A stretch of DNA of 8,197 nucleotides, taken from positions 1 through 8,197 of the forward strand of contig JACIYQ010000245.1 of NCBI GenBank assembly GCA_014359855.1, read 5' to 3'. Below are positions 1 to 5,678 of the stretch, piece by piece. The position numbers and the translations under genes are program-made. Below the pieces are notes generated by a model. The model saw only the letters and a list, made by a program, of their open reading frames with translations, did no database searches and was not told the DNA's origin. Origin of the DNA: Parvibaculum sp. Lineage in GTDB: Bacteria; Pseudomonadota; Alphaproteobacteria; Parvibaculales; Parvibaculaceae. The first letter of the stretch is position 1, and every line of letters begins with the position of its first letter.

Positions 1-85
1 TGAGGACGGTGACGAGTTTCGGCATGAGGAGTTGCGACGGCGAGGTCTTTCCGCTTGTGGCCAGTTTCCTGTCCCCCGGTTGCGC

Positions 86-1672
86 CTATCCTTCGTCGAC
101 GATCCGGCGGAGTTCGGCCTTTGCTATCTTTTCGAGCGTCGAGCGCGGCAGCTCGGCGACAATCCGAATGTCGCGCGGCCGCTTGAAGTCCGCAAGCCCC
201 CTGGCGCAGGCCTCGCCGATCTTTTCGACGAGGTCTTTCGGCGCGGCGGCCTCCCCGCCCGGCACGAGAACGAAGACGACAGGCACCTCGTCGAGCATCG
301 GGTCGCGCCTGGCGACGACGGCGCATTCCCGGATGCCCGGAACGGTCATGACGACACGCTCGATCTCGGAAGCGGCGACGTTCTCGCCGCCCACCTTCAG
401 CATATCCTTGTCGCGGTCGGCAAAGGAGATGAAACCGTCCTCGCCAAGCGTCACGCGGTCGCTGGTGATGAAATAGCCCTGCTCGTCGAAGCTCTTGGCC
501 GTCGCTTCCTCATTGTTCAGATATTCGAGGAAGAGCGAGAGGCCGGGAACGCCGCGCACGAGAAGATTGCCGGTCTCGCCGGGCTCGACCGGCTCACCGC
601 CGTCGCGCAGGATCGCGATCTCGTAGGAGGTGGCGGGCTTGCCGATGGACATGGGCCGGTTCGGCAGGTGGATGTCGCCGACAATGCCATGCGTGATCGT
701 TTCCGTCATGCCCCACCAGCCGATGGTCTTGATGCCGAAATACTCGTCGGTGGGCGGCGCGGAAATGCCGTTGCCCCAATAGCGGTAGGCATGCGACTTC
801 GGCTTCTCCTGCCCCATCAGCGCGCGCACGCAGAAGGGAACCATCGAGGTCCATGTGCAGCCATGTTTCTGCGAGACGGACCAGAAGCGCGAGGCCGAGA
901 AGCGCGGTTGCAACACGATCGTCGCGCCAACCCACAACGCGGCGAGCACGGAATAGGCCTGCGCATTGGTGTGGAAGAGCGGCAGATAAGTGAGATGGAC
1001 ATCCGACTGCCGCAGGTCTTCGTGCATCGCGCAGAGTTTCGCACCCCAGAGCGCATTCGCATGGGTCCAGACGACGCCCTTGGGCCGCGAGGTCGTGCCC
1101 GACGTGTACTGAATACCGACGGGCAGCATGGGGTGCGGCGCACGCAGCGGCACGTCCGACGCATCGCCGTAAAGCGCGGCGAAGCTTTCGGACTTCGGCG
1201 GGCGGGTATTGTCTTGCGGGGTGGCGCCATTATCCGTTTCGGTGACGGCGAGCCATTCGATGTGTGCGCAGGAAGAGGCGACGAGCGAGGCAAAGGCCGG
1301 CTGCGTGATCGCGCCGACGACGTCGGCATGGCCGCTGAAATAGACGAGATCGTCGGCGACGGACCGCGCATTGGTGGTGACGGCGACGGCGCCGAGATGC
1401 GCGCAGGCATACCAGGCGATGAGGCTTTCCGGGCAGTTGTCGAGATGGATGAGAACGCGCTCGCCCTGCTTCACGCCGCGCTTCTTCAGGCCTGCCGCGA
1501 CCTGGCGCACCTCATGCTCGAAACGCGCATAGGACCAGATGCGGGTTTCGCCCTCGAAGGGCTCCCAGACGAGGAAGGGATGATCCGGCCGCGCCTCGGC
1601 ATGGACACGCAGAAGATGCGGCACATCGAAATTCGAGAACGGATGGATGAGCGGCGAACGCAGCGCGGGCAT
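86..1672 (-). CDS. AMP-forming acyl-CoA ligase (CaiC-like, ANL superfamily)
   Basis: A 528-residue ATP-dependent acyl-CoA synthetase. Family chemistry: a carboxylic acid is adenylated with ATP and then transferred to CoA, in the cytoplasm. The phosphate-binding loop YTSGTTSRPKGV is at residues 189-200, the GMTET motif at 321-325, the TSD aspartate at 405, and the hinge region ADRDKDMLKVGGEN at 418-431. Near the C terminus RSTLEK places the expected catalytic lysine at K515, but the usual preceding glycine (TGK) is glutamate. The wording around HLDNCPE (77-82), SGTTSRPKGVV and GMTETITHGIVGD resembles crotonobetaine/carnitine-CoA ligase CaiC more than long-chain FadD. The substrate cannot be read from sequence, and no carnitine genes adjoin it. 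Length is normal for the family. The ATG at 1672 is preceded by a GGGGAAA ribosome binding site and the N terminus reaches the expected first domain. It is divergent from the HAD gene. The ANL call is very safe; the subfamily is less so. Confidence 0.94.
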   Translation of the reverse strand: MPALRSPLIHPFSNFDVPHLLRVHAEARPDHPFLVWEPFEGETRIWSYARFEHEVRQVAAGLKKRGVKQGERVLIHLDNCPESLIAWYACAHLGAVAVTTNARSVADDLVYFSGHADVVGAITQPAFASLVASSCAHIEWLAVTETDNGATPQDNTRPPKSESFAALYGDASDVPLRAPHPMLPVGIQYTSGTTSRPKGVVWTHANALWGAKLCAMHEDLRQSDVHLTYLPLFHTNAQAYSVLAALWVGATIVLQPRFSASRFWSVSQKHGCTWTSMVPFCVRALMGQEKPKSHAYRYWGNGISAPPTDEYFGIKTIGWWGMTETITHGIVGDIHLPNRPMSIGKPATSYEIAILRDGGEPVEPGETGNLLVRGVPGLSLFLEYLNNEEATAKSFDEQGYFITSDRVTLGEDGFISFADRDKDMLKVGGENVAASEIERVVMTVPGIRECAVVARRDPMLDEVPVVFVLVPGGEAAAPKDLVEKIGEACARGLADFKRPRDIRIVAELPRSTLEKIAKAELRRIVDEG

Positions 1673-1820
1673 GGCGGTTTCCCCGGGGACGGTTGTGAAA
1701 AGCCTTTTTCGTTCTATAGCGTATGCTTGTGCCGCATTCCATTCCCGCCCTAGACTTTTGACCGGGGATCAGAGCGGGAGGCCAAACGGCGAGGAACGGC
1801 AGAAAGACGCGAGGTCATGC
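1673..1820. promoter_or_regulatory. Divergent intergenic promoter region
   Basis: This 148-bp gap separates the start codons of the divergent acyl-CoA ligase (minus) and HAD phosphatase (plus), so it must hold or overlap both promoters unless transcription enters from further away. The best plus-strand candidate is TTGTGA at 1693-1698 and TATAGC at 1715-1720, with a 16-bp spacer. On the minus strand TATAGA sits at about the same place but lacks a convincing -35 box. The region is noticeably more AT-rich (1692-1735) than the flanking genes. The HAD gene has a GAGG Shine-Dalgarno at 1811-1814, six bases before its ATG. The gap is certain; the exact boxes are weak inferences. Confidence 0.35.
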
Positions 1821-2684
1821 ATGGCGCCGGAACCGAAGCCGCTCCGGGATATCGAGGGCCTGCTCATCGATGCAGGCGGCGTGCTCTATCAGGGCGACGA
1901 AGCCATGGATGGCTCCGTGGAGGCGCTGGCAAGGCTCCGCAAGGCCCGCATCCCCTTCCGGCTGCTGACCAATACGACGCGAACGACACGCACGGCATTG
2001 GCACACAAGCTGCGCGGCTTCGGCTTTACGGTGGACGAAGGGGAGATCGTGACGCCCGCCAGCGCCGCGATCGCGGTGCTGCGGCGCGATGGCGCGAGAC
2101 CGCATCTTCTGGTGCATCCCGACCTCCTGCCCGACTGCCCGCCGGAAGCGCCGGCACCCGACGCAGTGCTGATCGGCGATGCGGGCAAACATTTCACCTT
2201 CGAGAACATGAACCGCGCCTTCAATGTGCTGATCGGCGGGGGCAAGCTTTATGCGCTGGGAAAGAACCGCTTCTTTCGCGGGTCGCAGGGCCTCGAACTC
2301 GACGCGGGTCCCTTCGTCGCCGCACTCGAATATGCAGCGGAGGTGGAAGCTGTGCTGATCGGCAAGCCCGCCCGTGACTTCTTCCTGGCGGCGGCAGATG
2401 CCCTCACGCTCGCGCCGCAGAAGGTGGCAATGGTGGGCGACGATGTCGAAAGCGACGTCGAGGGCGCCATCGCCGCGGGGCTTGCAGGCGTGCTGGTAAA
2501 GACCGGCAAGTTCCGCGACGGGGACGAGGCGCGCGCAAAAAAAGGCGGCGCTCACGTCGCCGCCTCTCTTGCTTCCTTCGTCGAGGAGTTCGTTCAGGCG
2601 AGCGCCTCGCGGAGCGCCTTTGCCGCCGCCTTCACCGCATCGCGCGATACGTCGAGCGCGCCCTGCAGGTTGAAGAAGCCGTGA
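1821..2684 (+). CDS. HAD-IIA phosphatase, LHPP/HDHD2-like
   Basis: A 287-residue haloacid-dehalogenase phosphatase. Motif I is IDAGGVLY with nucleophile D17; motif II is LLTN with T50; motif III is K182 in IGKPARDFF; motif IV is GDDVESD with D207, D208 and D212. The cap between motifs II and III contains GDAGKHFTFENMNRAFNVL (119-137). Together with GLELDAGPFVAALEYA this closely follows the layout of phospholysine phosphohistidine inorganic pyrophosphate phosphatase (LHPP). In ordinary HAD phosphatases motif I is DxD, the second Asp being the acid/base. Here that position is G19; LHPP and HDHD2 also lack it (serine there). The start chosen is the ATG at 1821, with GAGG six bases upstream; the frame stays open further upstream, but that stretch has no family similarity. 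Residues after about 257 are antisense to the convergent esterase and look like a non-conserved tail. Phosphatase activity is likely; the natural substrate is unknown. Confidence 0.9.
   Translation: MAPEPKPLRDIEGLLIDAGGVLYQGDEAMDGSVEALARLRKARIPFRLLTNTTRTTRTALAHKLRGFGFTVDEGEIVTPASAAIAVLRRDGARPHLLVHPDLLPDCPPEAPAPDAVLIGDAGKHFTFENMNRAFNVLIGGGKLYALGKNRFFRGSQGLELDAGPFVAALEYAAEVEAVLIGKPARDFFLAAADALTLAPQKVAMVGDDVESDVEGAIAAGLAGVLVKTGKFRDGDEARAKKGGAHVAASLASFVEEFVQASASRSAFAAAFTASRDTSSAPCRLKKP
2537..2565 (-). terminator. Intrinsic terminator of the alpha/beta-hydrolase gene
   Basis: Read on the minus strand this is a stem GGCGGCG, loop ACGTGAG, stem CGCCGCC, then seven T. The 7-bp perfect GC stem (2544-2550 pairs with 2558-2564) is extended by one A-T pair (2543 with 2565), and the uridine tract is 2537-2543. 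It begins 28 bases past the esterase stop codon, the normal place for a rho-independent terminator. It lies wholly inside the coding sequence of the convergent HAD gene, where the plus strand encodes roughly residues 239-249. On the plus strand there is no T run after the stem, so it should act in one direction only. Confidence 0.75.
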
Positions 2685-3535
2685 ATCATGCCTTCGTAGT
2701 TCACATACTCTACTTCGACACCGGCCTTCCTGAGGGCTTCCGCATAAGCCTTGCCCTCATCGCGCAGCACGTCGAAACCGGCGGTGACGACATAGGCGCG
2801 CGGAAGTCCCGCCAGCGATGCCGCATGAATCGGCGCGGCGCGCGTATCCTTCGGGTCGGCGCCCGCGCTCGTCACGTAATGATTCCAGAACCAGTCCATG
2901 CCGTCGGCTTCGAGGAAATAGCCTTCGGCGAAATCCTTGTAGGACTGCGTGCCGCGCGGCGCGTCCGTCACCGGATAGATGAGAAGCTGGAAGGCGATCC
3001 GCGGCGTCTTTTCGGCCTTCGCCTTCTGGCAGACGGCGGCGGCAAGATTGCCGCCCGCGCTGTCGCCCGCGACCGCGATGCGGTTCGGATCGATGCCGAT
3101 CTCGGATGCGTTCGCCTCGACCCATTTTACCGCCGCATAGGAATCGTCGAAGGCAGCGGGAAAGGGATGTTCCGGCGCAAGGCGGTAATCAACCGCGATC
3201 ACCTTGCAGCCCGCCTCGTTGGCGAGCGTGCGGCAGAGCGCGTCATGCGTATCGAGATCGCCGATCACCCAGCCGCCGCCGTGATAATAGACGAGCGCGG
3301 GGCAGGTTCCGCCTGCGGCAACGGGCGTGTAGAGGCGGACGGGAATGTCGCCTGCGGGGCCCGGAATGGTGCGGTCCTCGATCTTGCCGATGGCGACGCC
3401 CTGAAGATCGAGCATGCTCGCCATCGCGCGGTACATCTCGCGGCCGCCCGCGGGCGGCAGGTCGATGAGGCGCGGCGCCTCGGGATCGGCACCGAGCTGT
3501 TCGAGCAGCGCCTTCACCTGTGGATCGAGTGACAT
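2594..3535 (-). CDS. Alpha/beta-hydrolase esterase, HSL family (family IV)
   Basis: A 313-residue esterase/lipase of the hormone-sensitive-lipase type, which hydrolyses carboxylic esters, usually with short or medium acyl chains. The oxyanion-hole motif YYHGGGWV is at residues 83-90, the downstream family block VDYRLAPEHPFPAAFDD at 115-131, and the nucleophile elbow GDSAGGN at 157-163 with S159. The acid is D255 in FDVLRDEG and the base is H285 in MIHGFFNL, so the triad is complete. There is no signal peptide, so it should be cytoplasmic. The start used is the ATG at 3535, preceded by GGAGG ten bases upstream; an upstream in-frame ATG at 3640 would add 35 residues of unlike composition and is less likely. 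The final 91 bp overlap the 3' end of the convergent HAD gene. A candidate promoter lies just upstream and a strong terminator just downstream, so it is probably transcribed alone. The physiological substrate is unknown. Confidence 0.93.
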   Translation of the reverse strand: MSLDPQVKALLEQLGADPEAPRLIDLPPAGGREMYRAMASMLDLQGVAIGKIEDRTIPGPAGDIPVRLYTPVAAGGTCPALVYYHGGGWVIGDLDTHDALCRTLANEAGCKVIAVDYRLAPEHPFPAAFDDSYAAVKWVEANASEIGIDPNRIAVAGDSAGGNLAAAVCQKAKAEKTPRIAFQLLIYPVTDAPRGTQSYKDFAEGYFLEADGMDWFWNHYVTSAGADPKDTRAAPIHAASLAGLPRAYVVTAGFDVLRDEGKAYAEALRKAGVEVEYVNYEGMIHGFFNLQGALDVSRDAVKAAAKALREALA

Positions 3536-3578
3536 GCCCGGTGGTCCTCCCCGCCTTGTTATTGTCGCGAGGGACCCT

Positions 3579-3606
3579 TTTATCCGCCGGGCGCCGGACA
3601 CGCCAA
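3579..3606 (-). promoter_or_regulatory. Candidate sigma-70-like promoter of the esterase gene
   Basis: On the minus strand a TTGGCG -35 element (3601-3606) is followed after 16 bp by GATAAA (3579-3584). This would give a transcription start near 3572 and a leader of about 36 bases before the ATG at 3535. The match is partial but sits in the 126-bp gap where a promoter is expected. Confidence 0.35.
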
Positions 3607-3613
3607 GCGGCAA

Positions 3614-3634
3614 GTTTGCGGCGGCGCGGCAAAC
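3614..3634 (-). other. Small stem-loop downstream of the 68-residue gene
   Basis: GTTTGC (3614-3619) pairs with GCAAAC (3629-3634) around a 9-base GC-rich loop. It starts 27 bases past the stop codon of the 68-residue gene, where a terminator would sit, but no T tract follows it on either strand. It could be a weak or factor-assisted terminator, or an incidental inverted repeat. Confidence 0.25.
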
Positions 3635-3661
3635 CCGCACCGCCCCGGCGTCAAGGCAGGG

Positions 3662-3868
3662 TCAGTGGAGAACCTCGCCCTCGCGGCTGCGGCGGCCTTC
3701 GACCATGTCCTCGACCACGACGCGCAGCATCCGCCAGGCATCCGCGCGCATTTTCTCACCGATCTGCTCAAGCTCGCAAACCGCCGTATCGGCATAGGAA
3801 AGCGCCTTGCGGCCATGCGTGTCGACCATATAGGCGGCGAGCAGGTTGATTTCGCGATCGGTGATCAT
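3662..3868 (-). CDS. Small conserved-type helical protein, function unknown
   Basis: A 68-residue protein starting MITDREINLLAAYMVDTHG. It is predicted mostly alpha-helical, with no signal peptide, membrane span or cysteine pair. The layout (hydrophobic first helix, D/HG turn, a middle helix with alternating acidic and aliphatic residues, then WRMLRVVVEDM near the end) resembles the short alphaproteobacterial proteins of pattern A-x-x-LI-x-x-HG ... W-x-x-I-x-x-AI-x-x-L. Those are known only as conserved hypotheticals; this likeness is from memory and unverified. The ATG at 3868 has GGAG about ten bases upstream. An in-frame ATG at 3937 would run through the repeated CCGGTTGG sites and is less likely. 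It lies upstream of the esterase on the same strand with a 126-bp gap, so co-transcription is possible but not shown. A cluster of possible operator half-sites lies directly upstream. Confidence 0.72.
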   Translation of the reverse strand: MITDREINLLAAYMVDTHGRKALSYADTAVCELEQIGEKMRADAWRMLRVVVEDMVEGRRSREGEVLH

Positions 3869-3880
3869 GTCTCGGGGTCT

Positions 3881-3928
3881 CCGGTTGGACTTGTTTGCCA
3901 ACCGGATTGCAACCGCCGGACCAACCGG
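3881..3928. repeat. Cluster of CCAACCGG half-sites, likely operator
   Basis: CCGGTTGG (3881-3888) and CCAACCGG (3898-3905) form a perfect inverted repeat with a 9-bp spacer. Further copies in the second orientation follow: GCAACCGC at 3909-3916 and CCAACCGG at 3921-3928. The start-to-start steps of the three same-orientation units are 11 and 12 bp, about one helical turn. A degenerate copy CCAACCGC lies at 3967-3974. The inverted repeat begins 13 bp upstream of the 68-residue gene's ATG and overlaps its ribosome-binding region, so a bound protein could block transcription or translation. No regulator gene is present in the window. Confidence 0.5.
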
Positions 3929-3951
3929 CAGATGCAAGGAAAATCAACGAC

Positions 3952-4128
3952 TTAGAGTGATGTCAGCCAACCGCCTGCCGCGTCCCGGCAAGCTTTGCCG
4001 GAACGGAACCGCAGCCGGCGGCGATTTTTGCCGCCACCCGCGCCAGGCGTCGAAGGATTGCCAGTCGTTGCGGCGGCCTGCGCGCGCGTAACGTCTGCAA
4101 CACATTTGATCCGTTCGGCGTCGAACAT
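3952..4128 (-). CDS. Possible small basic protein, 58 residues
   Basis: An open frame of 58 codons starts MFDAERIKCVADVTRAQAAA and ends GGWLTSL. The ATG at 4128 is preceded by AGAGGAAA with a seven-base gap, one of the best Shine-Dalgarno matches in the window. The N-terminal third reads as an amphipathic helix. The rest is glycine-rich and then strongly basic (KNRRRLRFRSGKACR, residues 34-48). It is on the same strand as the 68-residue gene, which starts 83 bp downstream. I recognise no family. The latter half is rich in low-complexity G/R/A codons, as found in non-coding GC-rich DNA, so it may be a chance frame or the eroded start of a longer gene. The evidence is the ribosome binding site and N-terminal texture only. 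Confidence 0.33.
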   Translation of the reverse strand: MFDAERIKCVADVTRAQAAATTGNPSTPGAGGGKNRRRLRFRSGKACRDAAGGWLTSL

Positions 4129-4375
4129 GACGTCGTTTCCTCTCCAGATTTCTCGGCAATGGTGCCGTTTCGCGCGGGCAGGCCCTCCGCCCCGGCGCGT
4201 TCATGCCATTACCGGCAGCCCTTTTCGGGTTCTCTTGTGCGCCAGTGTAGCCACCCTTGCGGGCGGGGCAAGAGAAGCCGGAAGCGCCCAAAAGGGGAAT
4301 GCGGCTGGACGCAGCGCCGGCGCGGGTTAGACTGCCCGGCAAAGAAAACAACACTCAGGGAAGGAACATGCGAGC

Positions 4376-4927
4376 ATGGCCCGCATCCCCTATTTCGACA
4401 CGGCAAAGGCGGCCGGCCGCGCAGCGAAAACCTATGAGAAGCTGCCGAACCTCAACATCTTCCGGATGCTCGGCCATTCGGGCGACATGATCGACGGTTT
4501 CATCAAGCTCGGAAACGAGATCCTGATTCACGGCGACCTCGATCCGGTGCTGCGCGAAATCGCGATCGTGCGGACGGGCGTGCTGCGCGGTTCGACATAC
4601 GAGGTCTACCAGCACGAGGAAATTTCCCGGAAGATCGGCATGTCCGAGGAACTCATCAAGGCGATCCACGAGGGACCGGAAGCGAAGGTCTTCGACGAGA
4701 CGCAACGCCAGGTCATGCGCTTCACCGACGACGTGGTGAAGAACACGCGCGCCTCCGACGCGACCTTCAATCCGTTGGCGGAAAAACTCGGCTACAAGCA
4801 GCTTCAGGAACTCATCATCACCATCGGCTTCTACACGCTCGTCTCGAATTTCCTCGAAACCTTCGACGTCGATATCGAGGAACCGGGCCACAAGTCGGGC
4901 GTGAAGCTGCCCGGCATGCAGGACTGA
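4376..4927 (+). CDS. Carboxymuconolactone decarboxylase/AhpD-fold protein, copy 1
   Basis: A 183-residue protein of the carboxymuconolactone decarboxylase (CMD) family, an all-helical fold that forms oligomers. The CMD core spans about residues 40-125, including LREIAIVRTGVLRGSTYEVYQH. In AhpD-type members the active site is CxxCxxxH; here the aligned positions are S73, E76 and H80 (SxxExxxH), so peroxidase-style disulfide chemistry is not expected. A decarboxylase, lactone-acting or other acid/base role is possible; the substrate is unknown. The ATG at 4376 follows AAGGA by ten bases; the ATG eight bases earlier is out of frame. It is followed after 5 bp by a clear paralogue (LNIFRML at residues 26-32 in both, active-site residues at identical positions), and then by a broken dehydrogenase frame, so it is the first gene of a short operon. 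The C-terminal extension beyond the core (about 130-183) is also shared with the paralogue. Confidence 0.9.
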   Translation: MARIPYFDTAKAAGRAAKTYEKLPNLNIFRMLGHSGDMIDGFIKLGNEILIHGDLDPVLREIAIVRTGVLRGSTYEVYQHEEISRKIGMSEELIKAIHEGPEAKVFDETQRQVMRFTDDVVKNTRASDATFNPLAEKLGYKQLQELIITIGFYTLVSNFLETFDVDIEEPGHKSGVKLPGMQD

Positions 4928-4932
4928 CGGCG

Positions 4933-5499
4933 ATGGCGCGCCTTCCCTATCCCGACTCTGCCACCCTGCCGCCCGCGGCGCGCGAACTCGCCGCGCGGCT
5001 CCCGCAACTCAACATTTTCCGCATGCTCGCGGGCAGCGGTCCCTCCTTCGTGCCCTTCATGGCGCTGATCAATGCCTATCTGAACGAAGGGCTTCTCGAC
5101 GCAGAACTTCGCGAACTGGTGATCCTGCGCGTCGGCCATCTGTGCGGATCGGGCTATGAGCAGCATCAGCACCGCCGTGTCTCGGGGATGCTGGGCATGA
5201 GCCCGAAACGGATAGCGGCGGCCGAAGGCACACTGCCCTCGCCCCTCTTCAGCGAGGCGGAAAACGCCGTCCTCGCCTTCACCGACGATCAGGTCGCGAA
5301 TGTGAAGGCGGATGCGACGCTCTTCGCCGAGGCGAGAAAGCATCTCGGAGACGCCGGGATGCAGGAACTCGTCATCATCATCGGCATCTATCTTCTCGTC
5401 TGCCGTTACCTCGAAACATTCGAGATCGAACTCGAGGAGACGGATATTGCCACGAGTGGCCTCGACGAAATCAGGCGGAGCATGGAAAGCCATGGCTGA
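4933..5499 (+). CDS. Carboxymuconolactone decarboxylase/AhpD-fold protein, copy 2
   Basis: A 188-residue tandem paralogue of the preceding gene, starting MARLPYPDSA against MARIPYFDTA. It is collinear with it without gaps through the core: LNIFRML at 26-32, LREL at 59-62, the active-site segment GSGYEQHQH at 72-80 and LAFTDDQV at 114-121. The SxxExxxH pattern is again S73, E76, H80, with an extra cysteine at C71 that has no CxxC partner. The C-terminal block QELVIIIGIYLLVCRYLETFEIELEE (144-169) matches the QELIITIGFYTLVSNFLETFDVDIEE block of copy 1. Such paired CMD proteins may form a hetero-oligomer; this is inference. The gap from the previous stop is 5 bp and the next frame begins within its last codons, so translation is probably coupled along the operon. 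The general family call is safe; the reaction is not known. Confidence 0.9.
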   Translation: MARLPYPDSATLPPAARELAARLPQLNIFRMLAGSGPSFVPFMALINAYLNEGLLDAELRELVILRVGHLCGSGYEQHQHRRVSGMLGMSPKRIAAAEGTLPSPLFSEAENAVLAFTDDQVANVKADATLFAEARKHLGDAGMQELVIIIGIYLLVCRYLETFEIELEETDIATSGLDEIRRSMESHG

Positions 5500-5659
5500 G
5501 AAGGAAGGCTATGTAAGGCCGCTGCCGCCGGAATCGGAAGGCAAGGCGCCGGGATGCGGAAGGCTCGCGGGCCGACATATTCTCGTGGTGGGCGGCGGCC
5601 AGCGCGTGCTCGACGCGGCAAGCGATCCCGTCGGCAACGGGCTCACGGGCATTTCCTGA
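5492..5659 (+). pseudogene. Truncated short-chain dehydrogenase (SDR) remnant
   Basis: A 55-codon frame starting at the ATG at 5492, overlapping the end of the second CMD gene by 8 bp. Residues 24-50 (RLAGRHILVVGGGQ then DPVGNG) are the first beta strand and the glycine-rich dinucleotide-binding turn of a classical SDR Rossmann fold, in the variant with an insertion between GGGQ and GNG. A complete SDR has about 250-300 residues including the YxxxK catalytic motif; here the frame stops five residues later (LTGIS, stop at 5657-5659). No SDR sequence follows in any frame before the convergent sulfotransferase ends at 5679. The last LTGIS could be a fused fragment of an SDR C-terminal TGIxLPVDGG motif, which would imply a large internal deletion; that is speculative. 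The start and its overlap with the upstream gene suggest it was once the third operon gene. It is probably non-functional, though a 55-residue peptide may still be translated. Confidence 0.75.
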
Positions 5660-5678
5660 GGCTCGGCGTTTCCCGCAT

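Larger units (their letters stand above)
3869..4375. other. 507-bp region between the 68-residue gene and the CMD operon
   Basis: It contains the CCAACCGG half-site cluster (3881-3928, with one more near-copy at 3967-3974) and a possible 58-residue minus-strand gene (3952-4128). A 7-bp hairpin with a GCT triloop, CCGGCAA/TTGCCGG, is at 3985-4001. A short inverted repeat CTTGC/GCAAG is at 4256-4272. A weak minus-strand promoter candidate is TTGCCC (4266-4271) with TACACT (4244-4249), spacer 16. A weak plus-strand candidate for the following operon is CTGGAC (4305-4310) with TTAGAC (4327-4332), spacer 16. The operon ATG at 4376 has AAGGA at 4361-4365. I see no tRNA cloverleaf or recognisable riboswitch. 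Confidence 0.5.

Noticed and set aside
1..25. Minus-strand ATG at 25 reading MPKLVTVL to the window edge, possibly the next gene after the ligase
   Set aside because: Only eight codons are visible and no Shine-Dalgarno precedes the ATG (CTCCTC lies there), so it cannot be supported.
32..1753. A 573-codon open frame on the plus strand opposite the acyl-CoA ligase, longer than the ligase itself
   Set aside because: It is antisense to a gene with complete ANL motifs. Its product is rich in R, G, A, D and H with no domain, as expected from a mirrored frame in GC-rich DNA.
2681..3532. A 283-codon plus-strand frame opposite the esterase
   Set aside because: Shadow of the esterase, whose triad and HGGG motif are complete on the minus strand. 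The product has no recognisable domain.
3985..4001. Hairpin CCGGCAA-GCT-TTGCCGG as a terminator
   Set aside because: No T tract on either side and it would fall inside the possible 58-residue gene, so it is only noted as an inverted repeat.
3944..4354. A 136-codon minus-strand frame across the intergenic region
   Set aside because: Low-complexity R/P/G-rich product without a ribosome binding site. The 58-codon frame in another phase has a better start signal.
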